Assembly (NCBI GenBank): GCA_030144725.1
Contig: JASKMD010000018.1
Coordinates: 289,373 to 353,372, forward strand
Reading direction: 5' to 3'
Source: Haematococcus lacustris
Lineage: Eukaryota > Chlorophyta > Chlorophyceae > Chlamydomonadales > Haematococcaceae
DNA length: 64,000 bases
Under the pieces are notes generated by a model that worked only from the letters and a program-made list of their open reading frames with translations, made no database searches and was not told the origin of the DNA. The position numbers were made by a program, and so were the translations under genes. Shown here piece after piece: positions 10,674 through 21,742 of this stretch (the first letter of the stretch is position 1; each line of letters begins with the position of its first letter).

Positions 10674-13408
10674 AGGCTGTTGCCCCCCTCAGCAGGAGCT
10701 ATTGGGGTCAGTGGCTCAGAGGGGTTGTTAGGGCTGGGTGGGAGGGGTAAGAGAAACACAGGCTGTGCTGCCTGGTCTTGCTGGCGAGTAGGCTGCAGGA
10801 CTGACAGTTCATCAAACACTATGTCCTTGCTGCATGTCTCTCGACCGTTGACCAGCACCCTGTATGCTTTAGAGCCAGGCTCATAGCCTAAGAACAGGCC
10901 CTCAACTGACTTGGCCTGTAGCTTGCTGCGCTGGTGGTCAGGAACATGGAGCCAGACTCTGCAGCCAAACACTCTGAGACCTGACAGATCAGGCTTGACA
11001 CCATAGAAGGCTTCCCAAGGTGTGAGTGGCTGGCCTGACACAGGTAGCAGGCATCTGACATGGTTGGCAAACTTGACTGCATGAGCCCAGAAGCTGAGAG
11101 ATATGTCTGCTGAGTGAATGATGCTGCGGGCCTTCTCAAAGATAGTCCTGTTCAAGCGTTCAGCTGCACCATTCTGCTGTGGGCTGTAAGGGGCTGAGTG
11201 CTGGTGTACTATGCCCTTGCTGCGGCAGTACTCTTTCATGCGGCTGTTGACGTACTCTGTTCCATTGTCTGTGCGGATGGCCTTGCAGCGGAAACCTGAC
11301 TGGGTCTCAAGCTCCTCAATGACTGTCCTAACTATGTCAGGTACTTGAGCCTTGCTGCTGATGGGCATACACACTGACAGCTTGGTGTGTTCATCAAGGA
11401 AAGTTGCCACATACAGGCTGCCATCCCTGGCACTGGCGTGCATGGGTCCACAGACATCCATGTGGATCAGCCCTAAGGGAGCTGTCACTGGTGCTGCATT
11501 GGGGGAAGGTCCTGCGAATGCGACATTCTTGTGCTGCTTGCCCTTGACACAACCTACACACACAGCTGGATCAGAGGCAGCCGCTCGGAACTGTGCAGCT
11601 GTGATGGGTACTCCTGACACCATGCCTTCTGACTGCATGCGTGCTAGAGCATCATAGGAAGCATGACACAGACGCTGGTGCCACACCTGAGGAGAGTTGG
11701 AGGTGGCGCTGTTGGCGGAGGGAGCAGCCACGTTGGTCAGAGGCTCCAGCTGTACCCTGTGGTCAGGCTGTAGAGCTGACTGCTTGATGCCATACAGCTT
11801 GGCACCCTGCTCCTGCTCAGAGTCAGTGTCTGGGCCATCTGGCATTGGGACAGCTGCCAGGATGTAGGAGTTTCTAATCTTGTGGGCGTTGACCCTGAGC
11901 ATGCTGCCAAACTGGTTGCTGCTGATCTGGCACAGATCTCCACGGAATAGAAAGCTGCTGCCTTCCTCAGTTGCAGCTGCCACGGAGATGAAGTTCTGCT
12001 TGCTGTCAGGAACATACAAGGCATGGCTGAGGAACCAGGAGCCACGCTTGGTGCTGAGGAACACACTGCCTGACCCAACTGCCCAGACCTTGTGACCTGC
12101 AGCTGCCAGCTTAACAGGCCTGTGCTCGCTTGGCGCAAAGGCTGTGTAGTCGTAAAAGAACTGCAGGTCCTTCAGGATATGCTGTGAGGCACCTGAGTCA
12201 ATGCAGAAGGGGCTGTACAGGTCGCTGTTGAAGTTCAGTCTGGGCTGCACCATCTGCATGAGGACATCATCAAAGTCATCATCATCATCATCATCAGCAG
12301 CAGTGGAGTAGGTGAACAGGCTGGCTCCCCTGGATGGGCTCTGAGCTGCTGCCCTGCCAGGGGTTTGGGCCCTGCCTCTGCTGGGGCTGGATGTCCTGGC
12401 TGGGCTAGAGCTTCTGCCTGGGCTGGGTCGTCTGCCTGGGCTGCTGGGCCTGACAGGGTTGCTGAACAGGGTCTTCATGCGGTTGCGCTGATCCCTGTCA
12501 AAGGTGAAACATTCAGACATGATGTGACCTGGCTTGGCACAGTAGTTGCAGGTCAGATGAGCATGTGAGCTGACATCCCTGGTGGACCTGTCAGGCGACT
12601 GTGCTCTGGGTAGCTGCTGCTGAGCTGTGCTCTGCTGCTCACGAGACTGCTGAGGAAACCTGGGCCTGCCCCTGCCCCCCTGTCCGCCTGAACTACCAGC
12701 CCCCCTGCTGTCAGAAGGGGAGGAGTAGGACCAGAGTGAGGATGAGGAGGTGCTGAGTTGCTGCTGCATCTGCTTGCCGAGCAGGTCAGCTTCCTTGCTC
12801 AGAAGCACCCGCTTGATGCGCTCGACCTTCAGGTCTGCGCTGGTCTGATCATAGCGCAGGCGTTCGACTGTGCCCTCATACTCAGATGGGAGAGCTGCCA
12901 AAATGGCGAGTACCACTGTGGATTCAGAGGTCTCACAGTTGCAGGCTTCCAGCTCTGTTAGCAGCTGCTGCAAGCGCGCAAAGAAGCGCGCTACAGACTC
13001 GCCTGGCTCCATGCGTAGGAGGGAGAGTCGCTGCTGAAGTTGCGACTGTCGCGCGACTGACGATTCGGTGAACTGGGATTCGAGGGTCTCCCAGGCGTCT
13101 TGCGCTGAGTCTGCGTGCTTGACAGTAAAGATGTGGAGGTTGGATACGTGCCGCTGGATAAAGGCTAGGGCTTTGCGGTCCAGCACGCTGTCTGCACGGG
13201 AGCGGGCTAGATCTGCAGCATATGCTGCCCGCTCCTCCTGAGTGGCGGTGTCTGCTGGCACAGTGGGTAAGGGGGTGACGCCGTTGGCGACGACGGACCA
13301 GAGGTTTGCTTCGACCAGCAGGCCCTCTGTCCGGATGCTCCAGATTGGCCAGTTGTCATCATCGAGAATGGTGGGAAAATTGCCAGAGATTGGGGGATTA
13401 GTTGCCAT
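8339..13408 (-). CDS. copia Gag-Pol polyprotein, unit A (1689 aa, intact)
   Basis: This is one uninterrupted frame for a complete copia polyprotein. The Gag domain covers about residues 20-230. A CCHC knuckle ([14 protein letters not shown]) is at 287-300. A Ser/Pro/Arg linker and an acidic D-run follow. The aspartic protease is centred on D404-S-G. The GAG pre-integrase zinc segment (H..RLCH...CVGCVKGK) is at about 580-640. The integrase core has D651, D714 and E750 (D-35-E spacing). A polymorphic polyglutamine run and a long Ala/Pro/Arg linker precede the reverse transcriptase with YVDD at 1375-1378, and RNase H has D1542 in [10 protein letters not shown]. The domain order PR-IN-RT-RH defines copia. 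The ATG at 13408 lies 73 bp inside the primer-binding site. Intact catalytic residues and near-identical sister copies suggest recent activity. A single frame without a shift implies Gag is supplied by processing or by a shorter transcript. Confidence 0.95.
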
Positions 13409-13481
13409 CGCTGGTCGACTCGGCTGTCAACCACACGAACCCTAGCCAGCAACTCACTGGAGTCCTATCGCGCGTCAGCGC

Positions 13482-13495
13482 GTGGGCCCATAACC
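13482..13495 (-). promoter_or_regulatory. primer-binding site of unit A (half tRNA-iMet)
   Basis: GTGGGCCCATAACC directly abuts LTR2. It equals the anticodon arm of plant-type initiator tRNA-Met rather than a tRNA 3' end, so the primer would be a tRNA cleaved in the anticodon loop. The bases beyond it (GCGC) do not extend the match. Confidence 0.7.
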
Positions 13496-13999
13496 TGTTG
13501 GAAGAGCACGGGCAGACGCGGACACCAGTTCAGGGTAGTTACATTGATCTGCCACAACTGCTAGCGCGCAGCCTTGCGCCTACCTGTTGGAAGAGCACGG
13601 GCAGACGCGGACACCAGTTCAGGGTGCCTACGACTGCCGGGTGTCTGCCCTAAATACGGCAGTCACACTCGCACTCATCGCGGCCGGGCCGCTGGCAGGC
13701 ACACCCTACAATCCCGGTGCTTGATCTCAACTGCACCGGGAGGGTATGCAACTAACACTCCCACTCAGAGGTCTGGCTAGGTGAGAGCAACAACTTAGCG
13801 CTTCCAACAACTGTTTAAGCAAAACGACTGGCGGTCTGCAGGCATGCAAGCCTGAGCCAAGCAACAACTGCGGGCAACTCTCAGTTTATGGCAAAAGCAA
13901 ACCATGCTGAGTCTAACAGGCTGTTAGCAGGCATGCAGGCCTGTGCCTAGAACCCTTCCATGCTCCAGTCCTGATGTACATTACAGGCTGGATACCACA
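13496..13999 (-). repeat. LTR2 (shared by units A and B), 504 bp
   Basis: Same length and sequence as LTR1. It serves as 5' LTR of A and 3' LTR of B. Confidence 0.9.
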
Positions 14000-14032
14000 G
14001 GCTGTTTCAGATCGGACAAGACCTGTGCCTGT

Positions 14033-16329
14033 TCAGCTGAACACTCCGCATCCTTGCTTGCCCATGTTAAACTGAACTGCTGCCAAAGGCTTGGTGAGGA
14101 TATCTGCCAGCATGCTGGAGGTGTGGCAGTAGTGGAATGCTACCTCACCTCTGCTGATGCGCTCTCTGACAAAGTGATGGTGTACGTCAATATGCTTTGC
14201 TCGTGAGGTGGCCATGGGGTTGTGCAAGAGCTGAATGGCTGCCTGATTGTCACAGCCCAGGTGCACACAGCTGGCATCCAGCTGAAGATCCCTCATAAGC
14301 TTGCGCAGCCACAGAGCCTCCTTGGCTGCGCTGGACGCTGCCATATACTCTGCTTCTGCTGTTGACATAGCCACAGTCGGCTGGAGGCGGCTGGACCAGC
14401 TAATGGCACCCCCATTCAGAGTGAAGATATACCCAGTGGTGCTTCTGGCTGTGTCCTTGTCCCCTGCATAGTCTGCATCAGAGAAGCCCTGCAGCCCTGA
14501 CACACCACCAAACAGAAGTCCTTGATCTGCAGTGCCCTTCAGGTAGCATAGCACACTGCAGGCGGCCAACCAGTGCTGCTTAGTGGGTGCAGACATGTGC
14601 CTGGCCAAGGCGCCCACAGCAAATGCAATGTCTGGCCGTGTGCAGCAGGTCAGGTATAGCAGGCTGCCCACCAGTGCACTGTAATGATACAGAGTCGTGT
14701 CCAAGGCATCCCCTTCCCTGACTAGCTTAACAGCAGGAGCCATGGGCAGAGGCTTGCTGTGGGCTGCTGACTTGCTGTTGGCTGTGACCAGCTCCTGGAT
14801 GAATTTGTGCTGGTCAAGCTTGATGGTGCCCTCAGCTCTGTCCCTGGTCAGCTGCATCCCTAGGAACCACCGGGCCTCACCCAAGTCCTTCAGTTTGAAG
14901 GCTGAGGACAGCTGCTTCTTCACGTAGGCCAATCCTGCGGTGTCCCCCTGCTGGGTGCACAGAAGGCAGTCGTCCACATACACTAGCAGGTACACCATGC
15001 CAGTGCTCAGCTGCAGGGTAAACAGGGCAGGGTCTGCCTCAGAGGCCTTGAAGCCCATGCTCAGCAGCTCCTCACACAGCCTGGCATGCCACGCCCTGGG
15101 GGCCTGCCTTAAACCATACAGGGCCTTCTGCAGACGGCACACAGTGTTAGTGCTGCCCTCTTCAAAACCCTCTGGCTGCTGCACATAGATGACCTCCCCT
15201 GGCTCTAGCTTGCCGTTCAGGAAGGCTGTCTCAAAGTCTAACTGATGAATCTCCATGTCCTCAGCTGCTGCCTTGGCCAGGAGGGTGCGCAATGTGGTAT
15301 GCTTGCTGACCGGTGCATAGACATCTCCTACATCCACACCTGATTGTTGATAGAACCCCTTTGCCACTAGCCTGGCCTTCAGCTTCTCAATGTTCCCTGC
15401 AGCATCACGCTTCACTTTAAGTACCCATTTGGTAGGCAGCACACGTGCATTGGCAGGACGCTCTTCAAGGCACCATGTTTGGTTTGCATGCAAGGAGGCC
15501 AGCTCAGCATTCATGGCTTCAATCCACAAGTCTGCCATGGGACCAGCCAGAGCCTCTGCCACAGTGGGTGTGTCATTGATGGGAGAGTCTGACACAGTCA
15601 AGGCATTCAGCTCAGGCTGCCTAATCTTGAGTGGTGGGCGTCGGTCCCTTGGTGGGTTGCGCCGTGGCTGGGGTGCACCAGGTGCCTCAGGCGAAGAGGG
15701 CCGTGAGTCAGGTGCATCAGACATGGGTGCAGATGGGTGCACAGATGGGTGCACAGCAGATGGGCGCACCACAGGTCTGGCTGCTGAGGGTGCTGCGGTT
15801 GGTGCTGCTGATCTTGCTGCTGCTGATCTTGCTGATGCTGCAGCTGGTGCTGCTGGTCTTGCTGCTGTTGGTCTTGCTGATGCTGGTGCAGGTGGCGCTG
15901 CTGGTCTTGCTGATGCTGGTGCTACTGATGCTGCTGGTCTAGCTGCTGCTGGCGCTGCTGCTGGTGCTGCACCTGGTGCTGCAGGTGCTGCTGCTGGCGC
16001 TGCTGCTGGTGCTGCAACTGGCTGTGCTCCCACTGTCTCCCTGGCTAGAGGCATGGGTTGAAGACTGAATCTGCCTATTCCTGGTCTGGGTAGTCTGTTG
16101 ATGAACTCTAGTTGCTGTTGGTGCCACATGTGGGATCCTGGCTCATATCTGGCAGTCAGGCTGACTTGCTCACTGGGTTCTTGCTCACTGGGTGGAGAGT
16201 CTGAGCTGCTGCTGTCTTGCTGATGTGCCCCTATGCCTTCCAGCGGTCTGGACCGTGGTCGCTGTGCACTGCTGCCTGGCCTGCTGATACTGCTGCTGCT
16301 CCCACTGTCCTCAGAGCTGCTGCTGCTGG

Positions 16330-16367
<38 letters not shown>

Positions 16368-19102
16368 AGGCTGTTGCCCCCCTCAGCAGGAGCTATTGGG
16401 GTCAGTGGCTCAGAGGGGTTGTTAGGGCTGGGTGGGAGGGGTAAGAGAAACACAGGCTGTGCTGCCTGGTCTTGCTGGCGAGTAGGCTGCAGGACTGACA
16501 GTTCATCAAACACTATGTCCTTGCTGCATGTCTCTCGACCGTTGACCAGCACCCTGTATGCTTTAGAGCCAGGCTCATAGCCTAAGAACAGGCCCTCAAC
16601 TGACTTGGCCTGTAGCTTGCTGCGCTGGTGGTCAGGAACATGGAGCCAGACTCTGCAGCCAAACACTCTGAGACCTGACAGATCAGGCTTGACACCATAG
16701 AAGGCTTCCCAAGGTGTGAGTGGCTGGCCTGACACAGGTAGCAGGCATCTGACATGGTTGGCAAACTTGACTGCATGAGCCCAGAAGCTGAGAGATATGT
16801 CTGCTGAGTGAATGATGCTGCGGGCCTTCTCAAAGATAGTCCTGTTCAAGCGTTCAGCTGCACCATTCTGCTGTGGGCTGTAAGGGGCTGAGTGCTGGTG
16901 TACTATGCCCTTGCTGCGGCAGTACTCTTTCATGCGGCTGTTGACGTACTCTGTTCCATTGTCTGTGCGGATGGCCTTGCAGCGGAAACCTGACTGGGTC
17001 TCAAGCTCCTCAATGACTGTCCTAACTATGTCAGGTACTTGAGCCTTGCTGCTGATGGGCATACACACTGACAGCTTGGTGTGTTCATCAAGGAAAGTTG
17101 CCACATACAGGCTGCCATCCCTGGCACTGGCGTGCATGGGTCCACAGACATCCATGTGGATCAGCCCTAAGGGAGCTGTCACTGGTGCTGCATTGGGGGA
17201 AGGTCCTGCGAATGCGACATTCTTGTGCTGCTTGCCCTTGACACAACCTACACACACAGCTGGATCAGAGGCAGCCGCTCGGAACTGTGCAGCTGTGATG
17301 GGTACTCCTGACACCATGCCTTCTGACTGCATGCGTGCTAGAGCATCATAGGAAGCATGACACAGACGCTGGTGCCACACCTGAGGAGAGTTGGAGGTGG
17401 CGCTGTTGGCGGAGGGAGCAGCCACGTTGGTCAGAGGCTCCAGCTGTACCCTGTGGTCAGGCTGTAGAGCTGACTGCTTGATGCCATACAGCTTGGCACC
17501 CTGCTCCTGCTCAGAGTCAGTGTCTGGGCCATCTGGCATTGGGACAGCTGCCAGGATGTAGGAGTTTCTAATCTTGTGGGCGTTGACCCTGAGCATGCTG
17601 CCAAACTGGTTGCTGCTGATCTGGCACAGATCTCCACGGAATAGAAAGCTGCTGCCTTCCTTAGTTGCAGCTGCCACGGAGATGAAGTTCTGCTTGCTGT
17701 CAGGAACATACAAGGCATGGCTGAGGAACCAGGAGCCACGCTTGGTGCTGAGGAACACACTGCCTGACCCAACTGCCCAGACCTTGTGACCTGCAGCTGC
17801 CAGCTTAACAGGCCTGTGCTCGCTTGGCGCAAAGGCTGTGTAGTCGTAAAAGAACTGCAGGTCCTTCAGGATATGCTGTGAGGCACCTGAGTCAATGCAG
17901 AAGGGGCTGTACAGGTCGCTGTTGAAGTTCAGTCTGGGCTGCACCATCTGCATGAGGACATCATCAAAGTCATCATCATCATCATCATCAGCAGCAGTGG
18001 AGTAGGTGAACAGGCTGGCTCCCCTGGATGGGCTCTGAGCTGCTGCCCTGCCAGGGGTTTGGGCCCTGCCTCTGCTGGGGCTGGATGTCCTGGCTGGGCT
18101 AGAGCTTCTGCCTGGGCTGGGTCGTCTGCCTGGGCTGCTGGGCCTGACAGGGTTGCTGAACAGGGTCTTCATGCGGTTGCGCTGATCCCTGTCAAAGGTG
18201 AAACATTCAGACATGATGTGACCTGGCTTGGCACAGTAGTTGCAGGTCAGATGAGCATGTGAGCTGACATCCCTGGTGGACCTGTCAGGCGACTGTGCTC
18301 TGGGTAGCTGCTGCTGAGCTGTGCTCTGCTGCTCACGAGACTGCTGAGGAAACCTGGGCCTGCCCCTGCCCCCCTGTCCGCCTGAACTACCAGCCCCCCT
18401 GCTGTCAGAAGGGGAGGAGTAGGACCAGAGTGAGGATGAGGAGGTGCTGAGTTGCTGCTGCATCTGCTTGCCGAGCAGGTCAGCTTCCTTGCTCAGAAGC
18501 ACCCGCTTGATGCGCTCGACCTTCAGGTCTGCGCTGGTCTGATCATAGCGCAGGCGTTCGACTGTGCCCTCATACTCAGATGGGAGAGCTGCCAAAATGG
18601 CGAGTACCACTGTGGATTCAGAGGTCTCACAGTTGCAGGCTTCCAGCTCTGTTAGCAGCTGCTGCAAGCGCGCAAAGAAGCGCGCTACAGACTCGCCTGG
18701 CTCCATGCGTAGGAGGGAGAGTCGCTGCTGAAGTTGCGACTGTCGCGCGACTGACGATTCGGTGAACTGGGATTCGAGGGTCTCCCAGGCGTCTTGCGCT
18801 GAGTCTGCGTGCTTGACAGTAAAGATGTGGAGGTTGGATACGTGCCGCTGGATAAAGGCTAGGGCTTTGCGGTCCAGCACGCTGTCTGCACGGGAGCGGG
18901 CTAGATCTGCAGCATATGCTGCCCGCTCCTCCTGAGTGGCGGTGTCTGCTGGCACAGTGGGTAAGGGGGTGACGCCGTTGGCGACGACGGACCAGAGGTT
19001 TGCTTCGACCAGCAGGCCCTCTGTCCGGATGCTCCAGATTGGCCAGTTGTCATCATCGAGAATGGTGGGAAAATTGCCAGAGATTGGGGGATTAGTTGCC
19101 AT
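14033..19102 (-). CDS. copia Gag-Pol polyprotein, unit B (1689 aa, intact)
   Basis: Full-length sister of the unit A polyprotein with the same domains and all catalytic residues. The differences seen are a Glu-to-Lys change in the post-protease region (ATEEGSS to ATKEGSS), Asp-to-Gly in EDIGAH (shared with unit D), and an Ala-to-Pro change in the Ala/Pro linker. The stop lies 34 bp from LTR2. Nothing suggests loss of function, though activity cannot be judged from sequence alone. Confidence 0.95.
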
Positions 19103-19175
19103 CGCTGGTCGACTCGGCTGTCAACCACACGAACCCTAGCCAGCAACTCACTGGAGTCCTATCGCGCGTCAGCGC

Positions 19176-19189
19176 GTGGGCCCATAACC
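19176..19189 (-). promoter_or_regulatory. primer-binding site of unit B
   Basis: GTGGGCCCATAACC abutting LTR3, as in the other units. Confidence 0.7.
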
Positions 19190-19693
19190 TGTTGGAAGAG
19201 CACGGGCAGACGCGGACACCAGTTCAGGGTAGTTACATTGATCTGCCACAACTGCTAGCGCGCAGCCTTGCGCCTACCTGTTGGAAGAGCACGGGCAGAC
19301 GCGGACACCAGTTCAGGGTGCCTACGACTGCCGGGTGTCTGCCCTAAATACGGCAGTCACACTCGCACTCATCGCGGCCGGGCCGCTGGCAGGCACACCC
19401 TACAATCCCGGTGCTTGATCTCAACTGCACCGGGAGGGTATGCAACTAACACTCCCACTCAGAGGTCTGGCTAGGTGAGAGCAACAACTTAGCGCTTCCA
19501 ACAACTGTTTAAGCAAAACGACTGGCGGTCTGCAGGCATGCAAGCCTGAGCCAAGCAACAACTGCGGGCAACTCTCAGTTTATGGCAAAAGCAAACCATG
19601 CTGAGTCTAACAGGCTGTTAGCAGGCATGCAGGCCTGTGCCTAGAACCCTTCCATGCTCCAGTCCTGATGTACATTACAGGCTGGATACCACA
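19190..19693 (-). repeat. LTR3 (shared by units B and C), 504 bp
   Basis: Complete LTR. Five bases of unit C (GGCTG) follow before the Ty3 insertion, which shows that C's internal region once adjoined this LTR. Confidence 0.9.
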
Positions 19694-19698
19694 GGCTG
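19694..19698. repeat. target-site duplication GGCTG (left, Ty3 insertion)
   Basis: GGCTG recurs at 21710-21714. The unfilled site is visible in units A, B and D (CCACAGGCTGTTTCAG), which proves the insertion. Confidence 0.9.
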
Positions 19699-20080
19699 TG
19701 TTACAGTTCTGCTTTAAACCTAGTATGCATGTGATTTGAATGCGCCTGCAGGTCTTCCCAGCCCTGCATGCGAGATCGACTTTTGTCATGTTTATTTTGT
19801 CATGACAGTTGGTAGTTTGTTCTTGGTTGATTTAATGCCTTGCATTGCTTATTGTAAGTACTTGGAACCTCACAGAACAAGGACAAGTCACTAAACGCAA
19901 CAACGCTAAACCGAGATTCGAAACGTCGCACGCTAAAGAGTACGTAAGCAGCAGCTACAGCGGTAGCAGCAGCAGATAGCAACAGCAAGCAGCAGCAGCC
20001 ACATAGCAAGATTGCTTTGTCCGGCTGCTAATCGTCACTATCCTCCGCCGCCGTCCTGAAGATACGGCTGTACTATTACA
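19699..20080 (+). repeat. 5' LTR of the Ty3 insertion (382 bp)
   Basis: Runs from TGTTACAGTTCTGC to GCTGTACTATTACA. The first 14 bases equal those of the outermost element's LTR; the rest differs. The 3' LTR is represented only by its terminal ~14 bp, repeated. Confidence 0.75.
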
Positions 20081-20082
20081 TC

Positions 20083-20090
20083 TGGTTTCC
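20083..20090 (+). promoter_or_regulatory. primer-binding site TGGTTTCC
   Basis: TGGTTTCC begins two bases after the LTR. The same octamer with the same 2-base offset occurs in the chromovirus (38497) and in the outermost element (38109-38116, minus strand). It would pair with a tRNA ending GGAAACCA; I do not know which tRNA that is. Confidence 0.6.
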
Positions 20091-20383
20091 CTGTATTCTG
20101 ATCATCGGCCTGTGCAGTGACTGACAAGCAGGAGGATTTCAACATCCTTTCACTACTGGACGACGTGCTACCCAACGACGTCCCTCCGGCGCCGCCAACC
20201 GTGAACCCACCAATCGCAGCGCACAGTGAGTATACCCACTTGCTCCAAGCGCAGCGCCACCTGCATTACTTTTGCTGAAGTGCAGTGTTTGAACCTGCGT
20301 GCGTAGCAGTGACCACCTGCAACAGCAGTGCTACCCGCGCAAGCGGTGATTACCTGCGTTAGCAGTGCTGACCTGCGCAAGCA

Positions 20384-21670
20384 GTGATTTACCCAGTTCT
20401 TGGTGACCTGCTTTTTGCAGTGAACGCTGCCCCCAAGAGGAGGACTCCAATCCCCGTTCCAGACTTCTCGCAAGTTCGAGTGGTACCGCCAGCAGTACCG
20501 CCAACGGTCCCAGCGGAACCACCGCTGCCCCACCACCGCCCGAGCCAGACGTCAAATCCGTGCCCGAAGTGCGCCCAGTTTCGAGCAGCCGCAGATTACC
20601 AACACGCTGTCAACCGTGAGCTTCGACAGCAATTAGCAGCCCAGCAGAGCACAGCCATGATTCCTAATGCACGTTTCAGAATGGCCTCTTACAAAGGGGT
20701 ACAGACTTTGCATTGCACCACATTGCATGGCTTTGACATCATCCTTGGCAAGCCTTGGCTTGCCGAGCTCAACCCCCACATTGACTGGAAGCAAAACACC
20801 ATGACATTCAACCACTCAGGGCGCAAGCACACCCTGAGAGCACCCCCCCCCGCCAAACATCCTGACATAGACAAGTACACCATCAGCACAGCTGGGCTGC
20901 GTGTTGCCATCCACACTCGACAGCCCATGTTCTTGGTATCCATCACCCCAACAGGTGGAGACACTACCACAGAGACCCATCAGACCATGGATTGCACAGC
21001 CATCACACAACGGTTTCCAGATGTCTTCCCATCAGACCTACCAGCAGGTTTGCCGCCCCAGCGTGCTGTGGACCACCGCATCGAAGTAGAGCCCGGTAAA
21101 CGGCCTCCCACTCGCCCCACTTACAACATGAGCACCAGTGAGCTAGCTGAGCTGAAGGCACAGATCACAGAGATGCAAGAAAAAGGTTTCATTCGTCCCA
21201 GCACCTCCCCATACGCAGCAGGTGTGCTGTTTGTTCGCAAGAAAGACGGCACGTTTCGCATGTGTGTCGATTACCGCCTACTCAACCGCATCACCATCAA
21301 AAACAAATACCCCCTGCCACGAGTAGAGAACATGCTGGACAGACTGCATGGAGCAACGGTTTTTAGCAAGATTGACCTCAGGCAGGGGTACCATCAAATT
21401 CGCATTGCACCAGAAGACATCCCCAAAACAGCGTTCAGCACACGATATGGACACTTTGAGTTTACTGTCCTGCCGTTTGGACTTTGCAACGCACCCGCCA
21501 CATTTCAACGCCTCATGAACGACATTTTCAGACAAGAGCTCGACGACCATGTCATAGTCTATCTGGACGACATCCTCATTTTCTCACGCACACACGAAGA
21601 GCATGCCAAGCACCTTGACAGGGTTCTATCACTCCTACGCCAACACAAGCTATATGCTAAACTCTCAACT
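20384..21670 (+). pseudogene. Ty3 gag-pol remnant with internal deletion and truncated RT
   Basis: The frame first encodes a Pro-rich Gag start ([13 protein letters not shown], then [15 protein letters not shown], a coiled-coil-like segment). Near 20660-20690 it jumps to the segment just after the protease ([20 protein letters not shown]), so the rest of Gag and the protease DTG/DSG site are missing. The reverse transcriptase is well kept from [17 protein letters not shown] to [12 protein letters not shown] (YLDD near 21556-21567) and breaks off after HKLYAKLST. The thumb, RNase H and integrase are absent. The frame then runs by chance through LTR-end repeats into antisense copia sequence up to 21916. 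The product could not mobilise itself and would depend on an intact relative. The start codon is uncertain; I used the first ATG after the leader repeats. Confidence 0.8.
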
Positions 21671-21742
21671 GTACTATTACACCTGTACTATTACAACTGT
21701 ACTATTACAGGCTGTTTCAGATCGGACAAGACCTGTGCCTGT

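Larger units (their letters stand above)
19699..21709 (+). mobile_element. deleted Ty3/gypsy element inserted in copia unit C
   Basis: The element is 2011 bp, starts TGTTACAG, ends TATTACA, and has a 5-bp duplication. It contains a 5' LTR, primer-binding site, leader, part of gag fused to part of pol, and then an abrupt jump to LTR terminal sequence. The last 14 bp or so (ctgtactattaca) occur three times in a row at 21669-21709, instead of a full 3' LTR. Because the duplication is intact, the deletions were probably present before integration. Confidence 0.85.
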
